A stretch of 64,000 nt of DNA from Serratia sp. UGAL515B_01 (GTDB lineage: Bacteria; Pseudomonadota; Gammaproteobacteria; Enterobacterales; Enterobacteriaceae): positions 2,947,766 to 3,011,765 of the forward strand of contig NZ_CP109901.1 in NCBI RefSeq assembly GCF_033095805.1, read 5' to 3'. Below the pieces are notes generated by a model. The model was not told where the DNA came from. It saw only the letters and a program-made list of their open reading frames with translations, and did no database searches. Below, in pieces: positions 55,079 to 63,724 of this stretch. The translations under genes were made by a program, and so were the position numbers. The stretch's first letter is position 1; every line of letters begins with the position of its first letter.

Positions 55079-56629
55079 TTACGTAGTCTCGGTTGATTCC
55101 TGCACGGATACTGGGGCGTTTTCACGGCTATCGAGTAAATGTTTCACCACAAACATCCCTGTCATCATCAGATAGGCCAACATAAACATCATCGAGCTAC
55201 CCAATGCAAAGCCAACTGTGGGAGAGTGGATCACACCGAACAATGACAACAGTGCGCCCGTTGCCGCCGCAACTGCCCCCCTCAGTGGTTTATTGTTAAT
55301 GGCAAAAATAGCAATACATCCCCATAACATGCTGGCAAGCGGCGCCCCATTCCCCAAGTGCACCAGCCCTTGGTAGTATACCCCTTTGCTGTACAGCAAT
55401 TCTGTACCCAGTTTGGCTGCGGAAGTCCCCGCGGCCCCCATGACACTGTTGACCATGGTCAGGGCCCAGTTGGCGATCCACGGGAACAGGCAGATAAAGA
55501 TCACCGGCACTTCCACTTTCGGCGTTTCCCTCACTACCTGATTGGCCGTCACCACACCGATAAACACCAGAATTGGCACAATAGCGGTCATCGGTATCAC
55601 TGCAAGCATAAAGGCACCAAGACCAAATAACGGTACAACGAACATGGTCACGCCAGAAGCCAATGTGTAACCAATACTTGCCCCCATCGCTTTCCAGCCC
55701 GCATGGCCAACATAAACGGTCACAGGGAATGGGTTACCCAACAGACAGCCAATCATTGAGGAGAAACCATTCGCCATCATGACTTTACGGGTATCGTAGT
55801 TATCTCCTGCGGCATGCGCACTTTCGATGTTTTCCAAGTCGAAAATATAGTTCGCCAGCCCAAGGGGAACGGCTGAAGCCAGATAGGGTAGTGCATGCGG
55901 CAATCCATTAATAAAACCGTCGACATGCACTCCAGGCGGATTGAACCCGAAAGAAGACATTGAAGCCTTGATCGCCTCTGGACTTTGCAGACCGGAAATC
56001 CACGCCAGGACCGTGCCAGCAACCAGCAGTAGCAAACCGGTGGGGATACGCGCGAAGATGGGTTTTTTACCAAACCAGTTGATGAAGATCAGCAGCAGAA
56101 CAATGAATGAAACCGTAGGTGCTTCGAACGCCTGCAGCATCGGATTCATCGCCAGCAGCAGCAGCCCCAGACCAGAAAGACAGGAAAGCAAAACGGTTCG
56201 CGGGATCATCTTACGGATAGTTTCCCCCAGGAACGAGCCACCTACCAAAATGAGTGCTTCAACAAAGCACCACACCAGGCCAATCTGGATGGCAAAATCG
56301 GCATCACCGGTTTGCTGGTAAACTGGCATCAATACTAGGAAGGTCACAGTAAAAATTGACGGTGCGCTAGGGCCGGAGGGCAGCGCGGTCACATCGGTAC
56401 GTCCGGTCTGGCGCACCATCTGCAGTGCAAACCAGGTATAACAGACGCTGGCCATCAGCACTGCCAGGCCAAAGGCAGGGGCAATGCGGCCGTAGACAAT
56501 TTCTTTGGGAATACCGACTACAAAAATCAGTAACCCCATCATGGTGAGTAGATTAGTCAGGTTATTGGTCATCAGCCCAAAATAGGCTGCCCAGTCACCG
56601 CATTTCCACTCTAATTTTATTCTGTTCAT
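55079..56629 (-). CDS. NCS2/AzgA-like nucleobase-type permease
   Basis: Inner-membrane permease of 516 residues with about twelve to fourteen hydrophobic segments. DWAAYFGLMTNNLTNLLTMMG, RTDVTALPSGPSAPSIFTV and the stretch KVMMANGFSSMIGCLLGNPFPVTVYVGHAGWKAMGASIGYT recall NCS2 purine/xanthine permeases, where the last region is substrate-related. ATG 56629 has AAGGACA upstream; the frame opens at 56701. Its place between the transcarbamylase subunits and the carbamate kinase suggests it imports the pathway substrate, perhaps the product of the Tat-exported hydrolase. The specificity is unknown. Confidence 0.82.
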   Translation of the reverse strand: MNRIKLEWKCGDWAAYFGLMTNNLTNLLTMMGLLIFVVGIPKEIVYGRIAPAFGLAVLMASVCYTWFALQMVRQTGRTDVTALPSGPSAPSIFTVTFLVLMPVYQQTGDADFAIQIGLVWCFVEALILVGGSFLGETIRKMIPRTVLLSCLSGLGLLLLAMNPMLQAFEAPTVSFIVLLLIFINWFGKKPIFARIPTGLLLLVAGTVLAWISGLQSPEAIKASMSSFGFNPPGVHVDGFINGLPHALPYLASAVPLGLANYIFDLENIESAHAAGDNYDTRKVMMANGFSSMIGCLLGNPFPVTVYVGHAGWKAMGASIGYTLASGVTMFVVPLFGLGAFMLAVIPMTAIVPILVFIGVVTANQVVRETPKVEVPVIFICLFPWIANWALTMVNSVMGAAGTSAAKLGTELLYSKGVYYQGLVHLGNGAPLASMLWGCIAIFAINNKPLRGAVAAATGALLSLFGVIHSPTVGFALGSSMMFMLAYLMMTGMFVVKHLLDSRENAPVSVQESTETT

Positions 56630-56722
56630 GGAATGTCCTTCACAGGTCGTTAAAACACGCCTTACGATCCAGAGATCGTCATCGGTCCTGCAGGTGAACA
56701 ATGCTCAGGCTTTGCTACTGTG

Positions 56723-56743
56723 GGGCTAACGCGAAGTTAGCCC
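56723..56743. other. hairpin within the carbamoyl-transfer operon
   Basis: Eight-base perfect stem GGGCTAAC / GTTAGCCC around GCGAA, 10 bases after the AllG-like stop and upstream of the permease. There is no T-tract. It could be an intra-operon processing or partial termination site. Confidence 0.5.
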
Positions 56744-56752
56744 AGTATCTTG

Positions 56753-58171
56753 TTATTGGCAGTAGCGATCGCGATAAGTCAGTAGCGCCTTCTCAAAACA
56801 AGCAAACGGCGGATGAACAATCCCGGCACCGATCATACCTATCCCAGCATCCTTATGGGCTATCGCGGTGTTAATCACCGGCAGGATGCCGCTGCTGCCC
56901 ACTTTGGTAATATCGATAGCCGTTGGGACGCCCATAAAGGACAGTAAAGGAATGGTGACATTAGGGTTTTCGCCAAGGGTGATTTCCCGCATCTGACGGG
57001 AGAAATCGATCGCCTCTTCGACGGTCCCCCCTACCAGCGCAACAATGGCCGGGGCCGTCGCCATAGCAAAACCGCCAATCCCATAGGTTTCAGTAATCGC
57101 GCTGTCGCCGATATCCAACCCAGAGTCTTCCTCTTTATAACCAGCAAACATCGGCCCGATAACCTGTTGCGCCGGGCCGGTAAACCACTGCCCCGGTAGT
57201 CCACTGACGCGCAGACCAAACTCGACGCCATTGCGCGCCATGGTTGTCACCACCGTACTGTATTCAATACCGTGTGCAGCATCCATTGCCGCCTTGCACA
57301 TCGCCATCCAGGTAGGGCCGGAGAAGTAATCACTGCTGGCAACAAAATCGAAGACCTCACGCTGCTGTTCCACCGAGTAACCGGCCTGGATGATCCACGG
57401 CGTCAGTGCCTGGATCAGCAGGGTGGTGCCTGCGTTATTGCGGTTGTGGCACTCGTCGCCCATGTGAAGCGCCTGCGCCAGCATCAGCCGCAGGTCGATC
57501 TCACCCGCCAATTTCATGGCATCACGCAACATCGGGCCCTGCACATCACGCATCCAGTTCAGGCGGTCAATAACGCTCTGGTCATTAGCTCCCATACGCA
57601 AGATCTTCGCCATCTGCTCACTCATGTTGGTATAGGCACGGTTGCCGTAGGTTTTGTTTTCTACGATGTGCATAAACATTGACGCAGAGGTCACGCCAGC
57701 CATTGAGCCGACACAGTCATGCTCATGGCAGGGGGAGAAGGTGATTTCACCGGAAGCCGCCAGTTCAGCCGCCTCATCGAGGTTGGCAGCCAATCCCTCG
57801 AACACCAGCGCACCGGTTACCGCCCCTTTCATCGCCCCACACATTTTTTCCCAACTAATCGGTGGGCCAGCGTGAAGAATGGTCTTGCGGGTCATACCCG
57901 GTACCACATTAATAGCCTGATCGTAACCCACCAGAACCGGATGTGACTTGATAATGCGCTCCAGCGCCAGTTTATTCGCTGCCGCAATCTTGTCAGCAAA
58001 TGCCGGAGACGCTATCTGGTCAAGAGCCTCAACGACTGCCATATTGCCCTGCCCTGGCGGCGTCCAGTCAAGATGAGTGACCGGGATATGCTGTTTTTTA
58101 AGGTCATCACTGAACATGGCAATACCCACATTGATCACATTCAGTGGTTGGTTAAAGAATGAATGGCTCAT
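56753..58171 (-). CDS. YlbE/AllG-like DUF1116 protein, putative carbamoyltransferase subunit
   Basis: 472-residue member of the DUF1116 family. In E. coli YlbE has been assigned as AllG, a subunit of oxamate carbamoyltransferase with FdrA (AllF) and YlbF (AllH). Conserved stretches are NVGIAMFSDDL, PGMTRKTILHAGPPISWEKMCGAMKGAVTGA, SPCHEHDCVGSMAGVTSASMF, ALHMGDECHNRNNAGTT and NGVEFGLRVSGLPGQWFTGPAQ. The ATG overlaps the FdrA-like stop (TGATG), implying coupled translation and fixed stoichiometry. Confidence 0.9.
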   Translation of the reverse strand: MSHSFFNQPLNVINVGIAMFSDDLKKQHIPVTHLDWTPPGQGNMAVVEALDQIASPAFADKIAAANKLALERIIKSHPVLVGYDQAINVVPGMTRKTILHAGPPISWEKMCGAMKGAVTGALVFEGLAANLDEAAELAASGEITFSPCHEHDCVGSMAGVTSASMFMHIVENKTYGNRAYTNMSEQMAKILRMGANDQSVIDRLNWMRDVQGPMLRDAMKLAGEIDLRLMLAQALHMGDECHNRNNAGTTLLIQALTPWIIQAGYSVEQQREVFDFVASSDYFSGPTWMAMCKAAMDAAHGIEYSTVVTTMARNGVEFGLRVSGLPGQWFTGPAQQVIGPMFAGYKEEDSGLDIGDSAITETYGIGGFAMATAPAIVALVGGTVEEAIDFSRQMREITLGENPNVTIPLLSFMGVPTAIDITKVGSSGILPVINTAIAHKDAGIGMIGAGIVHPPFACFEKALLTYRDRYCQ

Positions 58172-59718
58172 CAGGCTTTCTCCCCTTTGCAGACAAATTC
58201 ACGCGCCAGTAATCCGGTATTGGTGCTGCTACTTGCCCAAATGACGCCCGCGTCCGTGAGCATCTGGCACTGTTGCTGCAGTGATGGCGTATCAAGATCG
58301 GTCCCCAGCACATAGCCAAGGATCTCCAGTGGCCGTTTCTCGCGTGCGGCAATCGCCTTGGCTTCTTTGATTGCTTCAATCATTACGCCCACAGGATCTT
58401 CATGCGCACCAAAACCAAGCACAAAATCCATCACTATCACACCAACCTCAGGATCACGCGCCTCCTGTAATAAACGACTGATACGGTTGGTTGGGTCGAT
58501 CATTGGATGCGGTTTACCATTGGTGAAGTCATCGTCACCAAAGTCGAGAAAAGTATGCGCTATGCTCTGGTTGAGATCTTTTAAGCGTTTGGACGGGTCG
58601 GGTTGAATATTGCTGTAAACATCGCTGTATTTCTCCAAAGCCGCAAACATCGCTTCATCACACAGCGTACCGCCGCAGAATAGACCGCGAATGTATTTTT
58701 GCTGTGGTGTCAAACGTGCACGCACTTCTTCAATCAGCGGCCAATTGAGAGGATGAAGATCGAGGGACTCTTGTTTGATACCGGTGAGTAACACGGCTTT
58801 TAATGCCGCCTCTTTGGTGGCACGGGCAAACTGTAATCCTTGCTCATCAGCCGGTGGTGCATTACGCCCAAGGAAGCAGACCACCACCGGTTTACGGCAT
58901 GCACGAGCACGTTCAAGCACCTTGTGTGCCACCGCCGACGCGGGTGGTTTTGATACCAACACGATGACTTCAGTTTGGCTATCGTCCTCCAGCATTTTCA
59001 GCGCATCAAGCATCATCAGGCCACCGATCTTTTCACTAAGATCGCGCCCACCGGTGCCAATCAGTTGTGAAATACCACCGCCAAACTCATGGATGCGCAC
59101 GCTCAGTTCCTGGCTCCCTGTTCCAGATGCGCCGATGATGCCAATGTTGCCACGGCGCACCGCGTTACCAAAACAGAGGGCCGCGCCATTGATGATGGCA
59201 GTACCGCAGTCGGGCCCCATCATCAGCAACCCTTTTTCATGCGCCAACTGTTTCAATGCCAGCTCATCGTCAATAGAGACATTATCGGAAAACAGCATCA
59301 CGTTTAGATTGTTTTCCAACGCCTGACGCGCTTCGCGCGCTGCGTAGAGGCCATTAACTGAAATAACTGCAAGATTGCTCTCTGGAATATTGGCTTTTGC
59401 GCTGGCAACAGTGGCATAACGCGCTTCGTGCCGAGCGCCTTTATCTTTGTTAGTAAACAAGGCTTCAATGGCCTGCAGCGTAGCGTCGTTGGCTTCGTCG
59501 CTGGCGCCCTTAATCACAATCATCAGGTCGCCGTTTTTGGCCGCCTCCAGCTCTGGCGTCAATAACCCCAAGTTCTGCAACACGCTTTTGTTCATTTCCG
59601 TGGCCATAGCCACAAACGCCTGTTCAACCCCTGCCAGTTTATTTGCTTTGGTCGAAATCGACATCAGCGAAACGGAATCAAACCAAGTGTTCTTTTTAAC
59701 AATGATCCTGATTGGCAT
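58171..59718 (-). CDS. FdrA/AllF-like protein, putative carbamoyltransferase subunit
   Basis: 515-residue FdrA-family protein, related to the alpha subunit of succinyl-CoA synthetase with CoA-ligase folds. Visible motifs are MGPDCGTAIINGAALCFGNAVRRGNIGIIGASGTGSQE, the His-phosphate-like region IGTGGRDLSEKIGG, and DPEVGVIVMDFVLGFGAHEDPVGVM. E. coli FdrA is the AllF subunit of oxamate carbamoyltransferase. ATG 59718 has GGAG upstream; a TTG at 59730 is in frame but less likely. The start overlaps the AllH-like end by 23 bases, and the stop overlaps the AllG-like start. Confidence 0.9.
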   Translation of the reverse strand: MPIRIIVKKNTWFDSVSLMSISTKANKLAGVEQAFVAMATEMNKSVLQNLGLLTPELEAAKNGDLMIVIKGASDEANDATLQAIEALFTNKDKGARHEARYATVASAKANIPESNLAVISVNGLYAAREARQALENNLNVMLFSDNVSIDDELALKQLAHEKGLLMMGPDCGTAIINGAALCFGNAVRRGNIGIIGASGTGSQELSVRIHEFGGGISQLIGTGGRDLSEKIGGLMMLDALKMLEDDSQTEVIVLVSKPPASAVAHKVLERARACRKPVVVCFLGRNAPPADEQGLQFARATKEAALKAVLLTGIKQESLDLHPLNWPLIEEVRARLTPQQKYIRGLFCGGTLCDEAMFAALEKYSDVYSNIQPDPSKRLKDLNQSIAHTFLDFGDDDFTNGKPHPMIDPTNRISRLLQEARDPEVGVIVMDFVLGFGAHEDPVGVMIEAIKEAKAIAAREKRPLEILGYVLGTDLDTPSLQQQCQMLTDAGVIWASSSTNTGLLAREFVCKGEKA

Positions 59719-60550
59719 TATGTTCTCCAAAATATGCGGTCAACAGGCAGGCATCCGCCATGCCAAATAGCATGTCGCATCCTGAACTTGAGCCGACTTT
59801 CTTTATCTCGTTAATGGTATGAATAATTAAGTCACTATCGTCTTGTACAATTTTTTCTATCAATTCCCCAATAACCTGCCGATAACGCTGATTGATTGCC
59901 TCCTCTAGCGTAATTGCACTCAGCAGCGTCGTTTTCTCTTTCGCTTTATTCAATGCAGTGAGAAAAATTTCACGATATTTTCGTAGAGGATTGCCTGACA
60001 GCATCAATATACTGCATAACCCTACCAGATAATCGTCACCGGAAGGGGTTAAACCAATACCCAATCCAATCAGAGCGTTTATTTCCTTATCAATATTTTC
60101 ATTCCGGCTTATTGCTTTCAATAAAGCACAGCGGTTACTCTGTAATAACCGAGCCATTTCTTGATAAAAGATATTGTCACCGAGGTAATCAAAAAGCGAA
60201 TTACCAGATAATGCATGCTGATTAATCCATTGACTCCATTTAAACCAATTAATATGAGTTATACTCTCTTCAAATAAATATTTCTCCGAACATTGCCACA
60301 AATGGCAACGGGAGAGATCTATCCATTTATTCTGGCCAATCTCAATACCGTCCGTTAAAAACTGAACCGGTTCACCAGGGCTAAATACTTTTTCGCAGTG
60401 CTTAAGCGCTATTCGGCAACTATTTGGTGCATTATCATACCCATCGCTGAGTAATGCGTAGAGCATTTTCTGTTCTGGGACGAACAGGTTTACCGCTCTA
60501 TCAAAAACCTGTTCGACATGCCCGACTAACCTTTGACGAGGGAAGGCCAT
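59696..60550 (-). CDS. DUF2877 protein, AllH/YlbF-like carbamoyltransferase subunit (start uncertain)
   Basis: 284 residues from the first in-frame ATG. The family hallmark NALIGLGIGLTPSGDDYLVGLCSILM is present, and VGSSSGCDMLFGMADACLLT resembles the end of E. coli YlbF (GHTSGADTLLGFWLG), the AllH subunit. The N-terminus is unsettled: ATG 60550 has no good Shine-Dalgarno, while AAGGAG right after the upstream ankyrin stop is followed by an ATG at 60600 in another frame that stops after 24 codons. The homologous region seems to extend upstream of 60550, so a small indel or a non-ATG start is possible. Confidence 0.85.
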   Translation of the reverse strand: MAFPRQRLVGHVEQVFDRAVNLFVPEQKMLYALLSDGYDNAPNSCRIALKHCEKVFSPGEPVQFLTDGIEIGQNKWIDLSRCHLWQCSEKYLFEESITHINWFKWSQWINQHALSGNSLFDYLGDNIFYQEMARLLQSNRCALLKAISRNENIDKEINALIGLGIGLTPSGDDYLVGLCSILMLSGNPLRKYREIFLTALNKAKEKTTLLSAITLEEAINQRYRQVIGELIEKIVQDDSDLIIHTINEIKKVGSSSGCDMLFGMADACLLTAYFGEHNANQDHC

Positions 60551-60609
60551 ATCAGCCGAAAGCGCTTTAATGCACCGCCGTAATGGCTGTGCGATGGCAT
60601 TTCTCCTTT

Positions 60610-61215
60610 TTATGCGCCTGCAGCTATCAGCAGTTCAGCAATTTCGTGATAGTCTTTCTCACGTGCCAGCGTTAGCGGTGATTTACCGTATTTGTCAGTC
60701 ATATGAGGATTAGCACCATGTTCGAGCAGCAATTTGACAATTTCCTGCTGTCTGGCACCGCCGTCATTAAGCACAATGGCTTCTAACAAAGGCGTCCAAC
60801 CGACAAAATTGGTATGATTAACGTTAATATCGGTGCGTAATAATAATTCACGCACAATTTCAACGTGGCCTTTTTCACTGGCTGGCGTAATACCCACACC
60901 GCCGAAACGTGTTAGACGTTCCAAATCAGGATTCGCCGGCAATACCAGACGTAATAGCGTTAAATCATTATTAAGGCAGCTCAATAGGAACGGGTTAAAG
61001 CAGGTCTGATCTTGTTTATCAATATCTGCACCGGCAGAAATCAATAAGCTCACGCAATTATAGTGTTTATTCAGGCTAGCAAGCGTTATTGCCGTTCGGC
61101 CCTGCCGATTGGTGGTATTAATATCGACGCCTCTGACCAAACATTTTTTTAGTGCATCGGCATCGCCTTTTTCAGCAGCGGAAAGAAACTCGCTCACCAA
61201 TTCGTTTTCTGACAT
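60610..61215 (-). CDS. ankyrin-repeat protein, first gene of the carbamoyl-transfer operon
   Basis: 201 residues, almost entirely ankyrin repeats: about five 33-residue units with the pattern GRTAITLASLNKHYNCVSLLISAGADID, GVGITPASEKGHVEIVRELLLRTDINVN, GWTPLLEAIV…EIVKLLLEHGANPH and GKSPLTLAREKDYHEIAELLIAAGA. There is no signal peptide or other domain, so it is probably a cytosolic protein-binding adaptor. Its stop is followed at once by the Shine-Dalgarno of the next gene. The partner is unknown; a scaffold for the multi-subunit enzyme is one idea. Confidence 0.88.
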   Translation of the reverse strand: MSENELVSEFLSAAEKGDADALKKCLVRGVDINTTNRQGRTAITLASLNKHYNCVSLLISAGADIDKQDQTCFNPFLLSCLNNDLTLLRLVLPANPDLERLTRFGGVGITPASEKGHVEIVRELLLRTDINVNHTNFVGWTPLLEAIVLNDGGARQQEIVKLLLEHGANPHMTDKYGKSPLTLAREKDYHEIAELLIAAGA

Positions 61216-61638
61216 ATTCTGGCTCTCTCTTTGCTAGTGGGCTTTGCTGTATTTTATTGATTGCCAGAATAGCAACAGACGCGATAGAAAAACATCCGTT
61301 TAAAAATCATTCATCGCAAAAGGACACATTATTGAATAGTTTTCAATAATTAAAGCAAAATGTGCGACGGCGCAGTGTTCCTCCCCCTATTTTCGCTCTT
61401 TTTAAGCGATAAAGATCTTCTCAGCGAACCCGCATTTACTTCAGGCCACATCTGGCTTGCAATAAAAAATCAGAAATGTGATGTTCCTCAAATCAGTTGT
61501 AAGCTTAGTGTTAAAATTCATTCAATACTGGTTGCTCATTACAAGAATTACAAATACATTCAACAATACGGCAGAGGGTATTGTCCCCTCCTCTGGCGCA
61601 TCAACATATAAAGGGGCTCGCTTCGGATCCCCCTGCAT
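61216..61638. other. 423-base divergent promoter region (ankyrin operon / LysR gene)
   Basis: AT-rich, with no supported gene. It holds a LysR-type dyad (61331-61347) and presumably both divergent promoters. The LysR gene has a weak Shine-Dalgarno. Confidence 0.6.
61331..61347. promoter_or_regulatory. candidate LysR-type (T-N11-A) operator
   Basis: ATTGAA-N5-TTCAAT, a perfect six-base dyad containing T-N11-A, in the divergent gap 116 bases before the ankyrin gene start. It fits the geometry of LysR-type recognition sites. Confidence 0.45.
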
Positions 61639-62571
61639 ATGAACTCTATTTTTACCGAAGAAAATCTGCTGGCCTTTACAACCGCAGCGCGTTTTAGCAG
61701 TTTTAGCAAAGCTGCTGAAGAGTTGGGCCTGACAACCTCAGCGATCAGCTATACTATCAAACGCATGGAAACCGGATTGGATGTGGTGCTGTTCTCCCGC
61801 AATACTCGAAATATTGAGCTTACCGAGTCCGGTTTTTACTTCTATCGTAAGGCCACAGATCTACTTAACGACTTTCATGCCATCAAGCGCGGTATCGATA
61901 CCATCGCCCAAGGCATTGAGGCACGAGTACGCATCTGCATAAACCAGTTGCTTTATACCCCACGCCATACCGCCCGACTGCTACAGGTGTTGAAGAAACA
62001 ATTTCCCACCTGCCATATCACGGTGACGACCGAGGTTTATAACGGTGTATGGGACTCTATCATTAACAACCAAGCCAACATTGCGATTGGAGCACCAGAC
62101 ACGCTGTTGGACGGTGGCGGCATAGATTACACGGAGATTGGCGCTATCCGTTGGGTGTTTGCTATTGCGCCCGATCACCCACTGGCATTGATGCCGGAAC
62201 CCATATCCGAAAGCCAATTACGGCTCTATCCGAACATTATGGTGGAAGACACAGCTCATACTATTAACAAGAAAGTAGGTTGGCTGTTGCATGGGCAAGA
62301 AGCAATACTGGTTCCAGATTTTAATACTAAGTGCCAATGCCAGATCTTGGGGGAGGGAATTGGTTTTCTGCCAGAGTATATGGCGCGCGAAGCAGTAGCT
62401 GAAGGTTTTCTGATCATACGTACCATTCATAACCCGCGTCAGGATTCTCGCATGTTACTGGCTACGCAGCACGCAGCAACCGGGCAGGTTACTCAGTGGA
62501 TTAAAAAAGAGTTCGTGCCAGGCGGCTTATTGAGTGGGATTTACGCGGATCTACTGTACCGGAACGAATAG
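61639..62571 (+). CDS. AllS-like LysR family transcriptional regulator
   Basis: 310 residues: N-terminal winged helix-turn-helix (about 5-64, FTTAARFSSFSKAAEELGLTTSAISYTIKRME) and a LysR substrate-binding domain (about 90-295). The effector domain resembles E. coli AllS, the allantoin-utilisation activator: INQLLYTPRHTARLLQVLKKQFP, EVYNGVWDSII, MVEDTAHTINKKVGWLLHGQEAILVPDFNTK and GEGIGFLPEYMA. Divergent placement suggests it activates the carbamoyl-transfer operon; the inducer is unknown. Confidence 0.9.
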   Translation: MNSIFTEENLLAFTTAARFSSFSKAAEELGLTTSAISYTIKRMETGLDVVLFSRNTRNIELTESGFYFYRKATDLLNDFHAIKRGIDTIAQGIEARVRICINQLLYTPRHTARLLQVLKKQFPTCHITVTTEVYNGVWDSIINNQANIAIGAPDTLLDGGGIDYTEIGAIRWVFAIAPDHPLALMPEPISESQLRLYPNIMVEDTAHTINKKVGWLLHGQEAILVPDFNTKCQCQILGEGIGFLPEYMAREAVAEGFLIIRTIHNPRQDSRMLLATQHAATGQVTQWIKKEFVPGGLLSGIYADLLYRNE

Positions 62572-62738
62572 CGCTGCCTGCCAATAAAGCGCGTTGGTTC
62601 AGGGGAAACAGAGCATGTTGCGCGCATAGGGTTTGTGTTCCTTAATAGCCAATCATGCCATTTCTATCCCCATGCTTCACGCCTTGTACTGCACTCAAAT
62701 GGTCGCTAGCGACCTTCGTATACACAGCCTAAGTCAAA

Positions 62739-62769
62739 TTGAAAGGTTAAAACTCTGTGCTACGCTTAA
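62739..62769 (+). promoter_or_regulatory. sigma-S-like promoter in a gene-free gap
   Basis: TTGAAA, 16 bases, then GCTACGCTTAA, which matches the extended sigma-S -10 element KCTAYRCTTAA at every position. It is about 590 bases upstream of the STAS gene, with no gene in between. Confidence 0.35.
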
Positions 62770-63115
62770 TACCGTCATTGACAGCCAAGAGCGTCATGTT
62801 TGCCGATGTCGAGAAACTCAGGGATGGCAGATCTTCTCCGTACCTGGAATCGTCCCTAATCAGGGGGCCCTTAATTAAGCGTAGGCGTCACTGATGCTCA
62901 TTTATCACAAGGCAAGACGTAACAAGTAAGTGGCAAACAACGTAACAACGCCGCCTTGCCAACACAGAAGAAGGCGTCTCAAAAGCCATGTTTTTTGTCG
63001 CTTTCCTGCATTCCGAATTCTCGTCACCATTAAGAGAAACAGGCCGATTCGGGTTTCACGCTCATATGACATGGCGGGAGGCTGCCTAGGCTATTTTTTA
63101 CCGGAGTGCTTGACA

Positions 63116-63155
63116 TATACCCAAGTTCATTCAAGTTGCAGGTAGGCGGCAACTG
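63116..63155. repeat. ERIC half-element
   Basis: TATACCCAAGTTCATTCAAG followed by TTGCAGGTAGGCGGCAACTG is the inverted right arm of the ERIC copies at 20717 and 45809; the other arm is missing or replaced by unrelated sequence. Confidence 0.75.
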
Positions 63156-63357
63156 CACGATAAATCTGTCGGGAACTGATTTGAATGCTGCAAAACGGCA
63201 GCCCGAAGGGGAAATCACCAAGATGTGACTTCTAATTGATTTATACGCAGCTGGCAGTGGCCCAGAAGGGGAGAGGCTCACGGATGGCCAAACCACGCAG
63301 CTTGAATGGTGATAGACATATCGGCTCTCCTCCAAACGGCATTGTAAGGATGAAATA

Positions 63358-63705
63358 ATGAACTTTGAAACTCACTCAATTGGCAATGTTTTGGTTGTAA
63401 AACCGTTGAACAGACGGTTGGATGCTTCGGTCTCTTCTTCATTTAAAGAACATATGCAAACCGTCATTTCTCAGGGCACTCACAATATTTTACTGGATTT
63501 TAGCCAGGTAGAATTTATTGACAGCAGCTGTTTAGGGGCCCTGGTTTCTGTTTTGAAAACCTTGCACGGAAAAGGTGAACTCGCAGTATGCTCACTCAAC
63601 AACAATATCCAGAGCATGTTCAAGTTAACCAGGATGGATAAAATATTTACTATCGGCGTGGATCAAAATTCGACACTACAACAAATGCGCTCAGTATCAA
63701 TTTGA
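63358..63705 (+). CDS. STAS-domain anti-sigma factor antagonist-like protein
   Basis: 115 residues forming a single STAS domain of the SpoIIAA/RsbV type. The phosphorylation-site loop is VEFIDSSCLGALVSVLKTL, with Ser56/Ser57 aligned to the regulatory Ser of SpoIIAA (DSSGLG), Gly being replaced by Cys. Such proteins act in partner-switching with a serine kinase and a PP2C phosphatase; neither is visible before the window ends. The nucleotidyltransferase gene follows after 19 bases, so they are probably one operon. Confidence 0.85.
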   Translation: MNFETHSIGNVLVVKPLNRRLDASVSSSFKEHMQTVISQGTHNILLDFSQVEFIDSSCLGALVSVLKTLHGKGELAVCSLNNNIQSMFKLTRMDKIFTIGVDQNSTLQQMRSVSI

Positions 63706-63724
63706 TTAATAAGGTATATTAATT

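Larger units (their letters stand above)
62572..63357. other. 786-base gene-free gap before the STAS gene
   Basis: No supported coding region. It holds a promoter-like sequence (62739-62769), a 32-codon frame at about 62799-62897 without a ribosome binding site, and an ERIC half-element at 63116-63155. The remainder shows nothing recognisable. Confidence 0.55.

Noticed and set aside
62633..63145. Plus-strand frames of 70-80 codons between the LysR and STAS genes
   Set aside because: Composition looks random, one overlaps repeat sequence, and none has a Shine-Dalgarno.
63030..63335. Minus-strand open frame of about 100 codons upstream of the STAS gene
   Set aside because: It spans the ERIC half-element and resembles no protein; there is no credible ribosome binding site.
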